From Sphingobacterium thalpophilum (GTDB taxonomy: Bacteria; Bacteroidota; Bacteroidia; Sphingobacteriales; Sphingobacteriaceae), in NCBI RefSeq assembly GCF_038396785.1, contig NZ_CP151087.1, positions 1,984,001-2,048,000 on the forward strand: a stretch of 64,000 nucleotides of DNA. The letters are read 5' to 3'. A model generated the notes under the pieces. It searched no databases. It worked only from the letters and a program-made list of their open reading frames with translations, and was not told where the DNA came from. The position numbers and the translations under genes were made by a program. Of the stretch, positions 1 to 9,998 are shown in pieces (position 1 is the stretch's first letter; each line of letters opens with the position of its first letter).

Positions 1-109
1 CCGCACTTCGTGACGGATTAAATGTAACAGGGAAAAACGGCCCGATGCCGTCCTGTTTCGTGTCCATTTTGTCAAGATGCCTTTGCATAAATCCGTTAAT
101 ATAATTCAT
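1..109 (-). CDS. possible 5' end of a leftward gene, cut by the window edge
   Basis: An open frame starts at an ATG whose complement lies at 107-109 and stays open for 36 codons to base 1 (it begins MNYINGFMQRHLDK). In elements of this family the mobilisation genes usually lie upstream of and divergent from traA, so a mob gene would be expected here, but I do not recognise this peptide as a relaxosome protein. It has three Met codons in its first 15 residues, so the start is uncertain. It may be a chance frame. Confidence 0.25.
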   Translation of the reverse strand, partial: MNYINGFMQRHLDKMDTKQDGIGPFFPVTFNPSRSA

Positions 110-119
110 CACACAAAGT

Positions 120-212
120 AAAGACCTGCTTACAAGAGTATTGCAATGCAATACCCGGACAAACACTGTCTTTGAACGCCAAACAGTGCCACACTTCAAT
201 CAGCAGGTCTTT
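120..212. repeat. folded inverted-repeat region between putative mob and tra modules
   Basis: An 11-bp arm AAAGACCTGCT (120-130) is matched exactly by its reverse complement at 202-212. Inside lie a near-perfect palindrome (arms GTATTGCA and TGCAATAC, 138-154, one-base centre) and a six-bp hairpin (CACTGT 164-169 with ACAGTG 183-188). A single strand could therefore fold as an outer stem carrying two hairpins. No U-run follows, so it does not look like a terminator. Candidate roles are an oriT-like site or a structured leader RNA; the choice is inference. I see nothing in 213-306. Confidence 0.5.
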
Positions 213-306
213 CATTCACTTTATTTGCCATATTGTTTTAGAGCAGGGAGTAAAAAATGTATTAAAACAGGGAAGAAATCAGGATTAGTGTGCAGGTAGT
301 TTGGAA

Positions 307-367
307 TAAAAGCATAAAGTTTTAAAAACGTAAAACTATAAAAGTGTAAAAGCATAAAAGCGGTAAA
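307..367. repeat. 8-bp-phased TAAA array upstream of traA
   Basis: The tetramer TAAA recurs at 307, 315, 323, 331, 339, 347 and 355, seven copies at exactly 8-bp spacing, then once more at 364 after a 9-bp step. The four bases between copies vary. The array lies about 190 bp upstream of traA. Regular spacing suggests iterated binding or a leftover of slippage; 8 bp is not a helical turn, so co-facial binding by one protein is not obvious. Bases 368-556 show nothing else beyond AT-rich leader. Confidence 0.5.
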
Positions 368-556
368 GCATTTTGCCATTTGAGAAGTTTACCATTTACC
401 AAAAAACATATCCAACAAGGCTGTAAGAAAAGCAAAAAAATATACAGGCGTATTCCTGACAAACAATGCAGAAAATTGGGAACAATGTAATATTCAAAAG
501 CAGGAATATTCAAACCTGCAAAGCAAGTAAAACGTGTAACAATAAATTTTTAAATA

Positions 557-1324
557 ATGGAAACAAAGAAAAAAACCTTAAAAATCAGCTTCTCCACGCA
601 AAAGGGCGGTGTAGGAAAATCGACAATGACCACCTTGCTGGCAAGTGTGCTCCACTACCGGTTAGGTTTTAACGTCTTGGTATTGGATTGCGACTTTCCG
701 CAGCATAGCCTGACCAATATGCGTGAACGGGATAAGAAGACCTTAATGCAAAATGAATATCATAAAAAGGCGGCAATGAAGCAGTTTCAAACCATTAACA
801 AAAAGGCATATCCGATTATCAAAAGCAAAGCCGAATATGCTTTAGAAAAAGCATCGGAATATGTAAGCCAATCGGCTATTGTACCGGATGTTATTTTCTT
901 TGATCTGCCCGGAACCGCCAATACCAAAGGGGTACTAACCACTTTGAAAATGATGGATTTTATCTTTTCGCCCATAACCGCCGACCGTTTGGTCGTGGAA
1001 AGTACATTGGGCTTTACCAAAGCCTTTCTTGAACTCCCGAAAACCATTGAGGGTAATGATGAGCAAGAGTTATGGCTGTTCTGGAACCAAGTGGACGGAA
1101 GGGAAAAAACAGGCTTGTATGAGGCTTATCAAAGTGTTATCAAACAACTCAGCCTACCCATAATGGAAACAAGAATAATGGACAGCAAGCGTTTCCGAAA
1201 AGAAACAGACGATACCGAAAACTATGTATTTAGATCCAGCTTGCTGCCCGCCGAAACACAATTGCTGAAAGCCACAAAAATGGATTTGTTTATCGAGGAA
1301 TTTTTAAAAATCACGCAGCTATAA
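557..1324 (+). CDS. traA: TraA, ParA-family ATPase of the conjugative element
   Basis: A 255-residue ParA/MinD-type ATPase. The deviant Walker A box KGGVGKST is at residues 16-23 and a Walker B-like FFDLPGT lies near residue 115. In CTnDOT-type elements this is the first gene of the transfer operon; its role is thought to be in partitioning or in organising transfer DNA, cytoplasmic and at the nucleoid. The start ATG sits just after an AT-rich leader, and the next gene follows after 12 nt, so it heads the operon. Longer overlapping frames such as the one starting at 466 are out of frame and carry no motif. Confidence 0.9.
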   Translation: METKKKTLKISFSTQKGGVGKSTMTTLLASVLHYRLGFNVLVLDCDFPQHSLTNMRERDKKTLMQNEYHKKAAMKQFQTINKKAYPIIKSKAEYALEKASEYVSQSAIVPDVIFFDLPGTANTKGVLTTLKMMDFIFSPITADRLVVESTLGFTKAFLELPKTIEGNDEQELWLFWNQVDGREKTGLYEAYQSVIKQLSLPIMETRIMDSKRFRKETDDTENYVFRSSLLPAETQLLKATKMDLFIEEFLKITQL

Positions 1325-1336
1325 AAGTGATGAACT

Positions 1337-1747
1337 ATGAGTACTGAAAATAAGAATAACGATTTTAAAAAGCCTGATGTTGATGAGGATTATTTGATGA
1401 ACATCATCAGTGGCGATGAGCCAGTTGCTTTGACTAAAAACAATCAGCAACCGGAATCACCAAAGGAAACGAAGCCCAAACCTAAAGAGAAACCCCGAAG
1501 CAGTTCATCAAAAAAAGCGGACTACGAGGAAACATTTCTGGTCAATCGGTTCCCATCCGGTCGTAGTGGCAAGGTCGTTTACATTCGTCCGGAATACCAC
1601 GAACGGTTGCTCCGCATTGTACAATTGACAAGGGAGGAAAAAACAACCCTCTATTCCTACATTGACAATATCCTTGAACACCACTTCAGGGAGTTTGGCG
1701 ATGATATTACAAATTATTTCAACGAACGTTTTAAACCCATTTTGTAG
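1337..1747 (+). CDS. conjugal transfer protein, DUF3408 family (TraB-like)
   Basis: A 136-residue protein. The N-terminal half is charged and low-complexity (rich in K, P, S and E to about residue 65). A compact C-terminal part around residues 70-136 ends in a helical segment resembling the DUF3408 family found directly after the ParA gene in Bacteroidota conjugative transposons. Its biochemical role is not established; the position and a ribbon-helix-helix-like C-terminus suggest a DNA-binding partner of TraA (inference). The next gene starts 2 nt after its stop, so translation is probably coupled. Confidence 0.7.
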   Translation: MSTENKNNDFKKPDVDEDYLMNIISGDEPVALTKNNQQPESPKETKPKPKEKPRSSSSKKADYEETFLVNRFPSGRSGKVVYIRPEYHERLLRIVQLTREEKTTLYSYIDNILEHHFREFGDDITNYFNERFKPIL

Positions 1748-1749
1748 CT

Positions 1750-2385
1750 ATGGAAATACTAATCGTGATATGCCTGCTGATAGTCATAGCCCTGCTTTTG
1801 CAGGACAAGATTGTAATTAAGAAACGGTCGGAGCAAAAGCCAAAACAGGAAAAAGTCAATCCGAACCTGCCCGATATTATGGGGCAGCCCAAACCTGTAA
1901 TGCGACTTTCGCAGCCAAACACTGCCAATGAACGCCAAATTCAGGAACCAGAGATAAACCCCGCTAATTTAGACATCGAATACGACGAAAATGAAGACGT
2001 AGGTATTCAGGTTCCGCAGGAAGAGCTGGACGAAGTTTTCAGTAATATGCCTGATTTTGAGGAAGAGGAAGAAGAATGGAACAGGTACGGAACATCCGGT
2101 GGCGATGACGGTTTTGCCCAAGGGGTTACCTTTGAAGAACTAAACTCCGTGGGGGTGTTGCTCCAAAAAGAAAAACTGGAAACAGACCAAAAGGAAACAA
2201 CGGTAGCCATAGTTCAAAGATTACAGGGAACCGAATTATTCAGCCTGCTGGAAAATTCCATTGAGGGTGCTTCCCGAAAAATTGCCGAGCTTTTGGACAG
2301 CACACTCTCTACTGAAACAGAAGCCGGTTCTTCCAATTTGCGGAAAAATGATTTTGAAAACTTTGACATTGGGGAGTTTGTGTGA
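1750..2385 (+). CDS. conjugal transfer protein TraD-like, single membrane anchor
   Basis: A 211-residue protein that starts with a hydrophobic helix (residues 2-17, rich in I, L and V) followed by lysines, so it is membrane-anchored with the rest probably cytoplasmic. The middle is strongly acidic (a run of Glu near residues 101-107). It matches by layout the small TraD-like protein that follows TraB in this ICE family. It is the last intact rightward tra gene before the interruption: traE would normally follow, but the sequence changes to leftward genes within about 30 nt of the stop codon. Confidence 0.65.
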   Translation: MEILIVICLLIVIALLLQDKIVIKKRSEQKPKQEKVNPNLPDIMGQPKPVMRLSQPNTANERQIQEPEINPANLDIEYDENEDVGIQVPQEELDEVFSNMPDFEEEEEEWNRYGTSGGDDGFAQGVTFEELNSVGVLLQKEKLETDQKETTVAIVQRLQGTELFSLLENSIEGASRKIAELLDSTLSTETEAGSSNLRKNDFENFDIGEFV

Positions 2386-2415
2386 GGGTTCTTTCTCGTG
2401 TTTACATTCTCAGAT

Positions 2416-3135
2416 TTAGATATTATTCGACAATTTTTTAAGGTCAGTTTCATAGACTTTTAATAAAGTCTCATTAAGCTGTGAATATTTCTGAAGCTGA
2501 GTAATCCTCTTTTTTAACCTCTCAATATCATATTGTTTTGAATAATCATCTTTATCATAATCTTCAATATCAAAAGAAGGGTTATTATCTAATAAAACAT
2601 TAATGATGCTTGTATCAGCATTATCAGATAGGTTTACAGCATTTTCAATCCACTGCTTTGTTCTCTCATTTTTTGCATTATTAGCGGCTTGGCCTAATGC
2701 ATATTCTATCCAAATCCTGGCTGTCTTGTCAATTTCGTTAGCAATATCCATCCATTCTTCTACAGATTTATGATTTAAATTGTCTGTTTCTAATTCCGCC
2801 AGGTCTTGATTGCGTAAAGCATTATAAAAATAAGGTTCCTCTTTGTCAGGATTTAGCTTAGACAATGTATCCAGGATAGGCTCGAAACTTTGGAAAGGTC
2901 TTCTTCCAGATGGAAGAGAATGCCGGTGTTGCCATAACATTAATATTACATCAAAACACTCTTTTTCTGCTGCCTCTTTTTCATTCCCTTCTGATTGTTC
3001 AGCAACAGATATTTTTTCTGCAAGATAATGAGCCATCCAGCGTGAGAAGGTATCAACGCCTGGTTCTAATTTAAGCTCTTTCACGAAGAGTTTACCCAAG
3101 TTTATGATTTTTTCCTGTAGTTCTAAGTTCTCCAT
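2416..3135 (-). CDS. 239-aa partner of the STAND NTPase, function unknown
   Basis: This gene starts inside the 3' end of the NTPase gene (44-nt overlap), so the two are translationally coupled and probably work together. The protein is soluble, with no signal peptide or membrane segment. Residues 1-60 are helical and acidic, a short conserved-looking stretch LPSGRRPFQSFEPI lies near residue 75, and the last 45 residues (about 195-239) look like a coiled coil with regular Leu, Ile and Lys. I do not recognise a catalytic motif. Pairing of a large STAND ATPase with a small downstream gene is common in anti-phage systems; a regulatory or adaptor role is inference. Its base composition is visibly more AT-rich than the flanking tra genes. 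Confidence 0.75.
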   Translation of the reverse strand: MENLELQEKIINLGKLFVKELKLEPGVDTFSRWMAHYLAEKISVAEQSEGNEKEAAEKECFDVILMLWQHRHSLPSGRRPFQSFEPILDTLSKLNPDKEEPYFYNALRNQDLAELETDNLNHKSVEEWMDIANEIDKTARIWIEYALGQAANNAKNERTKQWIENAVNLSDNADTSIINVLLDNNPSFDIEDYDKDDYSKQYDIERLKKRITQLQKYSQLNETLLKVYETDLKKLSNNI

Positions 3136-6100
3136 CTGATGACAGTATAAATAGTTTATGTATAGGTTTCGAATATTCGTATTTATCTTCCCGGCTCCGG
3201 TATTTATAATTAATTTCCCTTTTTATTCCAACTTCCAATATCAGGTCACAATTAAGAGTTGAACACATGTGTTTTAAAAATTGTAATGACGCTTTTAACC
3301 GTTTACCGGCCTGATTTGGATTTTCATCTCTGTCGTCTCTGTGACTGCTCCATATTGCGCATTTCAAGGCTGGATATGATGACTTGGGTGAATACCAAAT
3401 TTTCCCGTTACCATCTACAGACAAACTTAACCTGTCCACAATATCATCTCCTATTACAAAAGGAGGATAGTCTACATTATCAGCATAGGGATCATATTCG
3501 TCTAATCTTTTGGAAACAGATTCATCCTTAATCCACCCCTTAAGCTCAAAAGAACCTGATTCTATTTCCATATCCCTCTCTTTATAATTAGGAAGTTTGT
3601 AGTCATGAGGATCACTGCAGGTTTCCAGTGCTATCATTAGTGCGCCGGAAGTGCCTTTAGAAACCAATGCAGAGGCAATTGAAAAACTTTCGGTTCTTTC
3701 GCTATCTTTTTCTTCCCATCCTCCCCGTACATTAAGCCATTGTTCTCCGCTGTCATCGTCTGTTAGTAATGCTTCATAAAAACTCTTTTCCGGAATTTCC
3801 GATTTCCAGTTATCATCCTTACTTTTAGAAAGCCATTCTGGTCTCTTTAATGGCACTGGATCACGATAGTCTATTAACCATTTTCCATCAGCACACGTTA
3901 ATAAATGACCTGAGATCCACTCGTCCCACTCATTATCATACCAATCTCTTTTTGATACTACAGGCATTTTTTCGAGAAACTTTGCTGCTGCTACCATCAT
4001 GGAATGGTAAGACAAATAGAAGTCAAGATTATCTGTTCTTGGGTAACTTCCATGGTCATGCCAAGTTTCTCTTTCATTCGAATATCTATTCCATATCGAT
4101 ATTCTCGGATCATTGTTATAACCGTTTTTCTCTTTTATACCCCATTCTTCAATAATGACATTAGCAGCTATATCTTCTAATTGTTTCCCCGGTACACCAA
4201 ATACATCGCCCAACGGTTCAAACCAGTACCTGTCAAAATCCCATCCGAAATGAAAATCATATTCAGTATTAACTAGTCCGTTAATGTGCCAATAACTATC
4301 TACTGTATCATTGTAATCCATTTCCACTACCGGCATATTGCTTTTACCAACAGCTTTTAGTTTATTCAGTGTTTCGTCATCATATATATCGTCCAAAGAA
4401 GTGGAGAGATTGACCGATATTTCTGCTGAAAACTTTTGAATAAGGATGTGAGGTTCACCAAAGGCATAATGAACGAATATGTCTTTATATTGAACCAACA
4501 ACTCGGGTTTATCAAGAGAAACTCTTACTAAAGCAATTAATAAATATAATCGGGCATGAAGATTATAAAACGGAAATTGACAGCTACCAAAGGCATCCAC
4601 TTTGTCATGCTGCATCCAGTTAATCAGTTCATCAATGATACCCGTACAGTTGAATTGGGCTAATGCACTTACCGTATGTGCTGCATTCCATCGTTCTGAT
4701 GAGCGAGGGGATCCAAGAGCAGACCAAATGAAACCCGCTATATTTTTGTTGACATTCTTAGATGTAAATAACCATTTATCCCATTCGCCATCACCAAAAT
4801 CTTTCTCAATATGTAATTCAAATCTTGATAGTGTAAAATCAAGTAAGTCCGTTACCTTTACAGGGTCGATTATTGAAGTAGCAATACTTACAAACCCAAA
4901 AAACATTTCTGCGTCAGAAAATTCGTACCCGCTTGACAGCCCTTCAAATATTCCTTCTTTTAGTTTATCTATTTCACTTTCACTAAGATTAAAATCCTGA
5001 ACAAAATATTGAAAAGAATACAGGCTTATCAGTTCTTGTGCATACTTCCTTCCTAATTGCTTTGCTAAAACAGGCCAGTTTTTCTTGAAGCTGACCTTAT
5101 TTTTCCATTCTTCTGGAAGCAATTTGAAAAAAGATTTGAGTTCATAACGATTTACTCTTGATAAGAGTAATATATCAATAAATTTCCAGAGATCCTTTTC
5201 ATTCAATCTTTGTATCACTTCGTTCCAAAAGCTTTCAATGTCCCTGTAGAAACGCTTATCGGATATTGCATTAAAAGCAAGAAGGCATTTTTCAAACTGT
5301 TCATTGTTGAGAATATCCAGAGCTCCAAAGACATCTTCCCAATGTACATTATCATCAGTTCGATTTGTGTTTTGAAGAGTTTTATCTTCTTTATCCTCCG
5401 GCAATAATTTTTTATTCTTTTGATGGTAAGCTAATATTCCATCTAATGTATCATTCTGGATATTTTGCCGGGAGGCTATTTGCTGCATCTTTTCCCAGTA
5501 ATCGGCGGTGGTACCTTCTATTTGGAGCAGATAGACGGCATCTGCAAATATCTTTTGCTTTATTTCTGTATTACCTTCATTTTCCAGGCAGATGGAAAGC
5601 AACTCTTCAAGTTGATGATAGGAGAAAAATCTTGACATCGTCCATCCTGTTGAAGGCGATATTTTGCCGGATTGTACCAATTCCATCAGTAATGCTTCTA
5701 ACTGGTATTCAAACCTTCCTATGTCTCTATCCCGCCACCGGCTTAGTGCAGATATTCCTTCTCCGCTCGACATTCTCGCACAAACAGCAATCGCTTCGCT
5801 TCTGTTCCAATACTTTTCACGGGAGACATATTCTCCCACTACTTCGGCACAGCGTATAAAACGATAAGCTAATTCGTCAGAGACACTATCTCCATTGCAT
5901 GCTTGTTTAGCAAGTGATACAACAGCTTCCCATCTCCTGACTATTTCGTCGCCAAATTTAGACACGATGTTTACGGCCTCTTCAAAATATACACTGGCGT
6001 CATCAGAGGCTGTATTCAATACAGCACGGGCAAGTCCGATATATCTTTCCGCCATTTCTTCAGGGCCATCTTCGGTGATACTTTTTATTCGCTCATAAGC

Positions 6101-8690
6101 ACTTTGCTCAAGCTCCTGTTTTACTAAGGATAAATGCGGTAATCTGAATGCTGCTCTTACTGTATTCAGCTCATCGGGAATCCACAAAGCTTTATTGTTC
6201 TTGATGTAGGTATTATAAAACCAGTTTACTTCTTCAGTATTTCCTTTGTCATATAATATTAGAATAGATGACTGAAGTGCAGCAATCTCGTTAGGTAAAG
6301 TATCGTAAGAGCGATATCTATTGGTTCTTGCTTTGTGTGATTTTTCATTCGCATTTTTTACTTCACCTTCAAAATTGAAGTCCTGCTGGCTCAATATTCT
6401 AACCCTTAGAAGATACCAGGGAAACAAGCCGTTGATTATTTCTTTGAATTCTTTAATCTCATTATCCCGATCATAGTCACTTTTTTCCTTTTTGTCAGCT
6501 AGATTTCGAGGCAAAATAGCATCAATATCTACTTCCGATTTATCTTCCAATAAGTTTCGGATTGCGAGTGTTTTTAGGTAAAAGGTACGTTCCTGAGATT
6601 GATGTGCACTATATACCATCTGCGACGCTTGTAAAGGGATATAATGTCTCAATACCCTTCGCAGTTGTGCAGATGGTAAGTTTCTATGTAGACAAGCCTC
6701 TATAAAAGACACTATAGCTGGTGTAATATTGTCACCCTGATAGTACTGCTTTGGTTTTTTAATCCTGGATTTCGAACCTGTTAGGAGACATAAACAAGTT
6801 TCAATAAACTGTTCTTCCGGGAATCTCCCAACTTTTATGAGTTCGCTGACAATAGCTACTGTATAGTACGGTTGCCTGATACAAATTTGCAGGAAATTAT
6901 TAATAGCTTCAAAATTTCCAATATCTATAAGTCGCTTTATTAGACTCTTCATTATGTCAAAAACAAATGCTTTGGACGTGAATCGATTTAGGAAATCAAT
7001 ACAATCTTCTACCCCGTAAATATTGAAAAATGCATATGCTAATTCTAAAACATCCCTTTCTGTAACCTCATTTTGCGGGTGGCGTTCATCACTTTTCCGA
7101 AGATCTTCAAAGTATATTTGCAGCCAATTTACAGCAGCCCTTAAATAACCTCTGGCTTCTCCCTTATATTCATTAATTCCTGACAATAATGAAGCAGTAA
7201 AGACATTCTCTGAACCATTCCAGGCACCACTCAGTAAGCGTTTAAATGCAATATCCTGAACCTTTTGTTGATCCTGCAAAGTAACAAGCAGGTCAATATT
7301 ATTCTGAAAAAGCCCGAGCTGCCGCTGATTTCCAGCCACTTCCTCGCCAGCTCTCATAGCTATCTTAATCGCATCATTATAATGTTTGGCTCTCAGTGCT
7401 GCACGGAAAGCAAACTGTAACCTGTAAACACGTACATTTCTTGCATCGATTGGATTATCTTCCGGCAAATAACTGTCCGAAAGTGTAATTTCGATTAGTT
7501 TTTCATATTGCTCTGCCTGAAGGTACAGATGCGGCAGAACCTCGGCCACATAAGTGTACTGATTGGCTAAAGGCTCTAATATGTTTATATAGGTTTCGAA
7601 ATTTTCTTTTTTTGCCAAGAAAGTTTTTCTAAACCACGTTTCCGTTGGCTCATCTCTGAATTGTACAGATTCGTCTGACAACCACAACGAGCGACCAATA
7701 TCTGCTACAAAGCTTTTAATTGTCTCGGTTGTTACTCCTGCCGCTTTTGCTAAAATTTCTATTGGAATATGAGGAGGTAAGCTTGCCAACCCTAAACATA
7801 TTGCCTGTATTTGTTCCTGAAAAGAATCCGACAAGGAATCTTTTATTGTTGATATCGCTGTGTTTAATTGCAGTTCAATCTGCTCCTCAACGGTCATTCC
7901 CGCAGGACCTAATCGGCTTAATAATTCAGAAACGGTTGATGCATGAACACTTAATGCATTTGCCTGCACACGAGGATTGCCACTGGTTAACCGATGAAAT
8001 TCCGTCCCGTCTTTTTCGTCAGCTTCAGGGAACCATTTCCGTAAATTTATTAATGATTCAGTTTCGGAAAATGCTTCTAATTTAAACTGAGCAATTTTAG
8101 AGTTAGGTTTTAGTAACTGAATTCGTTCTGTTCTGCATAATAAAACCAGCTTACATCCGTCCGGTATATTTTCACGAAGCAATTCGTTGGCAAAACAGGG
8201 ATGGTTGTATTCCTGAGCTGCCATTTCTGCATTATCTGCCGCATCAATCAAAATAAATAAGGTGGCAGAATCACTTGTTTGTTTTAAGGTTTTTACAGCG
8301 GCGTCAATCCGCCATAAGAACTTCTTCATAATATCATTATCCTGGGAAGTGTCCTGTACAAGCAAAGGATCGCATAGACCTTTTACGGCAAGTTCATTGA
8401 CAATTTGAACCAAAGCATCCCGATGTCTATGTCGAGGTTCGCTACGATTTCTGTATCGCCCCGCTCCAAAACAATCATAGGCAATACCTATTGAATCTGA
8501 AGGTAATGAATGTATTAGCTGGCGACAGAATACAGATTTGCCAACACCGCCCGGTGCATGGACAATGACAGGATATGAAGAATTTGAAATATTTTTGACA
8601 AGCTCATTGTGTTGTTCCCGCTCAATGATATTTTCTGCCTGTTCCCATATGGCAGGAGCCGGAAACAGGTCTCTCTCGGCGGAAATACCG
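3092..8690 (-). CDS. giant STAND/NACHT-type NTPase, 5'-truncated (Avs-like, putative defence)
   Basis: The frame is open from the stop at 3092 to the traJ junction near 8690, at least 1,860 codons. The first usable start is a TTG at 8413, but the P-loop (GGVGKS, encoded at 8534-8551, preceded by VIVHAP) lies upstream of it in the same frame, so the real gene began further right and is cut. No ATG, GTG or TTG exists between the P-loop and the junction. After the P-loop come an YDCFG segment and a Walker B-like strand TLFILIDAADNAE, then AAA-type lid sequence, a long helical-repeat region (roughly codons 300-1,200 from the TTG) and a Trp/Tyr-rich C-terminal region of several hundred residues. 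This is the layout of signal-transduction ATPases such as the Avs anti-phage sensors: N-terminal effector, ATPase, repeat sensor. The N-terminal effector is exactly what is missing. Family placement is from motifs and layout only. Confidence 0.75.
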
Positions 8691-8700
8691 AAGCAATGCT
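8650..8700. other. junction where traJ and the STAND gene truncate each other
   Basis: To the right, the forward frame encodes recognisable TraJ (EAMLRNPETAYLV onward). To the left, the reverse frame encodes the NTPase upstream segment (DLFPAPAIWEQAENIIERE). Both frames remain open through this stretch, so the exact breakpoint cannot be read. Neither gene keeps a start codon here. No inverted repeat, target duplication or transposase is visible at the join, which points to illegitimate recombination or deletion, or to a chimeric assembly. Confidence 0.7.
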
Positions 8701-9343
8701 CAGAAATCCGGAAACTGCCTACCTCGTATCCAATGAGGAATTTGATAAGAAACTCGAAGAGTTGGGCTGGTCGCCAAGCGACCTGATTACGATGTCAGGA
8801 ATGTATATGGACAGGTTCGCCTACCAAACGGAGCAGGCGGTCAAAAATTGGTTCCGCAATCTGTTGGAGGTACTTTTTCGGGCTGCGGCACTCGTCGTGG
8901 ATACTATACGAACGTTTTTCCTTATCGTACTTTCCATATTGGGGCCGATAGCCTTTGCAATAAGCGTATGGGACGGTTTTCAGTCCACGCTCACGCAATG
9001 GCTGACCCGGTATGTCAGCGTTTACCTATGGCTACCCGTAGCCGATCTGTTCAGTTCCATGCTCGCCAAAATACAATCCCTCATTATTGAAAAGGATATA
9101 GCAATGCTTGCAGACCCCACCTACATACCCGATACGGGCAACACCGTGTACATCGTGTTTATGATAATCGGTATTGTGGGTTATTTCACGATCCCGACCG
9201 TAACGGGCTGGATTATTCAGGCTGGAGGAGCAGGAAACTTTACCCGTAATGTAAACCAGACCGCAATGAAAGCCGGAAACATCGCAAGTGCCGGGGCTGG
9301 CTCAACAGCCGGAAACATCGGTGGCAAATTAATGGGAAAATAA
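8690..9343 (+). pseudogene. traJ: traJ, 3' part only (N-terminus missing)
   Basis: About 218 codons matching the C-terminal two thirds of the polytopic TraJ protein of Bacteroidota conjugative transposons. There are hydrophobic helices at roughly residues 60-85, 105-130 and 150-185 of the remnant, then the Gly/Ala/Asn-rich tail ending GGKLMGK. TraJ is a VirB6-like inner-membrane component of the mating channel. The N-terminal portion and start codon are absent; upstream sequence is antisense to the STAND gene. A TTG at 8609 would give a longer frame, but its first residues are translated from the foreign side. The tail is intact and traK follows after 21 nt. Confidence 0.8.
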
Positions 9344-9364
9344 AAACAATTAAATGATTTAAAA

Positions 9365-9988
9365 ATGGAATTTAAAACGCTAAGAAATATCGAAAACAGC
9401 TTTAGGCAGATCCGTTTGTATGCCATTGTGTTTGCTGTTCTCTGCATCGGCGTGGTAGGATATGCCGTATGGCAATCCTACCGCTTCGCAGAAGAACAAC
9501 GCCAGAAAATCTATGTGTTGGATAATGGCAAATCACTGATGCTTGCCTTATCGCAGGATGCCAGCATCAACCGACCTGTGGAAGCAAGGGAACACGTCAG
9601 ACGTTTTCACGAGCTTTTTTTTACGCTTGCTCCCGATAAGAATGCCATTGAAAGCAATATGAAACGGGCATTTAACCTTGCCGACAAATCAGCTTTTGAT
9701 TATTACAAAGACCTGTCGGAAAAGGGCTATTACAACCGTATCATATCCGGTAATGTGCAGCAACGCATAGAGGTGGATAGTGTCGTGTGCAACTTTGACA
9801 CCTATCCCTATGCCGTGAGAACCTATGCCAAACAGTTCATCATACGGTCGAGCAACGTGACCCGGCGTAACCTGATTACCACCGGCTATCTCGTGAACTC
9901 CGTCCGTTCGGACAACAACCCGCAAGGCTTCAACATAGAAAAATTTGCAGTGGTTGAAAACAGGGATATCGAAGTTATAAACCGCTAA
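9365..9988 (+). CDS. traK: conjugative transposon protein TraK
   Basis: A 207-residue bitopic inner-membrane protein. It has a short cytoplasmic N-terminus, one membrane helix (about residues 18-36), then a periplasmic domain of about 165 residues, the layout of VirB8-like scaffold proteins. Its place directly after traJ matches CTnDOT. Full length and uninterrupted, unlike traJ. It would bridge the inner-membrane channel and outer core of the mating apparatus (family knowledge). Confidence 0.9.
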   Translation: MEFKTLRNIENSFRQIRLYAIVFAVLCIGVVGYAVWQSYRFAEEQRQKIYVLDNGKSLMLALSQDASINRPVEAREHVRRFHELFFTLAPDKNAIESNMKRAFNLADKSAFDYYKDLSEKGYYNRIISGNVQQRIEVDSVVCNFDTYPYAVRTYAKQFIIRSSNVTRRNLITTGYLVNSVRSDNNPQGFNIEKFAVVENRDIEVINR

Positions 9989-9998
9989 AACTAGGGAT

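Noticed and set aside
466..672. 68-codon frame overlapping the traA start
   Set aside because: Out of frame with traA, which carries the Walker A motif; no independent support.
3092..8413. TTG at 8413 as the true start of the giant NTPase
   Set aside because: The P-loop lies upstream of it in the same open frame, so that start would remove the ATP-binding site.
8609..8690. Extension of traJ back to a TTG at 8609
   Set aside because: The added residues come from the antisense strand of the NTPase gene, so this is a chimeric frame and not the native traJ start.
8538..8786. Forward 82-codon frame across the STAND/traJ junction
   Set aside because: Its first half is antisense to the NTPase P-loop region and its second half is out of frame with traJ. 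No protein-like features.
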